A DNA stretch of 64,000 bases from Streptomyces sp. NRRL S-350 (GTDB lineage: Bacteria > Actinomycetota > Actinomycetes > Streptomycetales > Streptomycetaceae): positions 186,001-250,000 of the forward strand of contig NZ_JOHO01000003.1 in NCBI RefSeq assembly GCF_000719705.1, written 5' to 3'. Positions within the stretch are counted from its first letter, which is position 1. Every line of letters starts with the position of its first letter. The notes below the pieces were generated by a model. The model saw nothing but the letters and a program-made list of their open reading frames with translations. It had not been told where the DNA came from and ran no database searches. The position numbers and the translations under genes were made by a program. Of the stretch, positions 63,963 to 64,000 are shown piece by piece.

Positions 63963-64000
63963 GTGCAGCCGCTGATCGACTCTGCCCAAGCGCCCGACGG
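63963..64000 (+). CDS. Start of a gene cut by the window edge (uncertain)
   Basis: GTG at 63963 opens a frame reading VQPLIDSAQAPDG, with an AAGGTAGGGA stretch upstream that could bind the ribosome. Too short to identify. It would continue the plus-strand orientation of the preceding operon but lies after its terminator. Confidence 0.3.
   Translation, partial: MQPLIDSAQAPD

Overview
The window is high-GC actinobacterial DNA. GTG and TTG starts are common, 4-bp GTGA/ATGA gene overlaps are frequent, and most genes sit in tight operons. Gene order around secE-nusG-rplKA-rplJL-rpoBC and rpsL-rpsG-fusA-tuf matches the Streptomyces chromosome core. I infer Streptomycetaceae (Streptomyces or Kitasatospora). 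I see no phage genes, transposase or CRISPR array.

Layout. 1-2.3 kb: 3' part of kdpD, then kdpE. 2.4-3.7 kb: a degenerate amidohydrolase. 3.9-5.4 kb: tRNA-Thr, tRNA-Met, rpmG and a MaoC/HadAB-type dehydratase pair. 5.5-7.7 kb: a TetR regulator and a DHA2 drug exporter, each preceded by the same operator palindrome. 7.7-11.2 kb: murB, adenosine deaminase and aspartate aminotransferase. 11.5-28.2 kb: tRNA-Trp, secE, nusG, rplK, rplA, four consecutive LppX/LprG-like lipoproteins, rplJ, rplL, rpoB and rpoC, with clear terminators and promoters between transcription units.

28.2-50.4 kb lies between rpoC and rpsL and is accessory in content. It holds initiator tRNA, a repeat-rich DUF4097 lipoprotein beside a two-component system, a MoxR ATPase with a vWA/metallopeptidase partner, Sir2, P450, two ADP-ribosylglycohydrolases, a Nudix hydrolase, a lipoprotein serpin, a DUF2786 protein, an ABC exporter, a DUF1707 protein and two large membrane proteins of the glycan-synthesis type. 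The str operon (rpsL-rpsG-fusA-tuf) occupies 50.8-55.2 kb.

55.4-63.7 kb is a cell-surface glycan locus. It has a GtrB-like glycosyltransferase and GtrA, dTDP-rhamnose genes rmlA-rmlC facing away from rmlB-rmlD, a polysaccharide flippase, a GT2 enzyme, DUF2304 and another GT2. Together with the GT-C-like and DUF2142 membrane proteins at 47.1-50.4 kb, a probable rhamnose-containing wall polysaccharide pathway brackets the str operon. A new gene probably begins near 63,963 and runs off the window.

Standout observations: the paired TetR operators; an amidohydrolase that has lost most metal ligands; a duplicated metallopeptidase domain whose first copy lacks the catalytic glutamate; a cluster of NAD/ADP-ribose enzymes; the four-lipoprotein array inside the ribosomal-protein cluster; and the glycan locus around the str operon.
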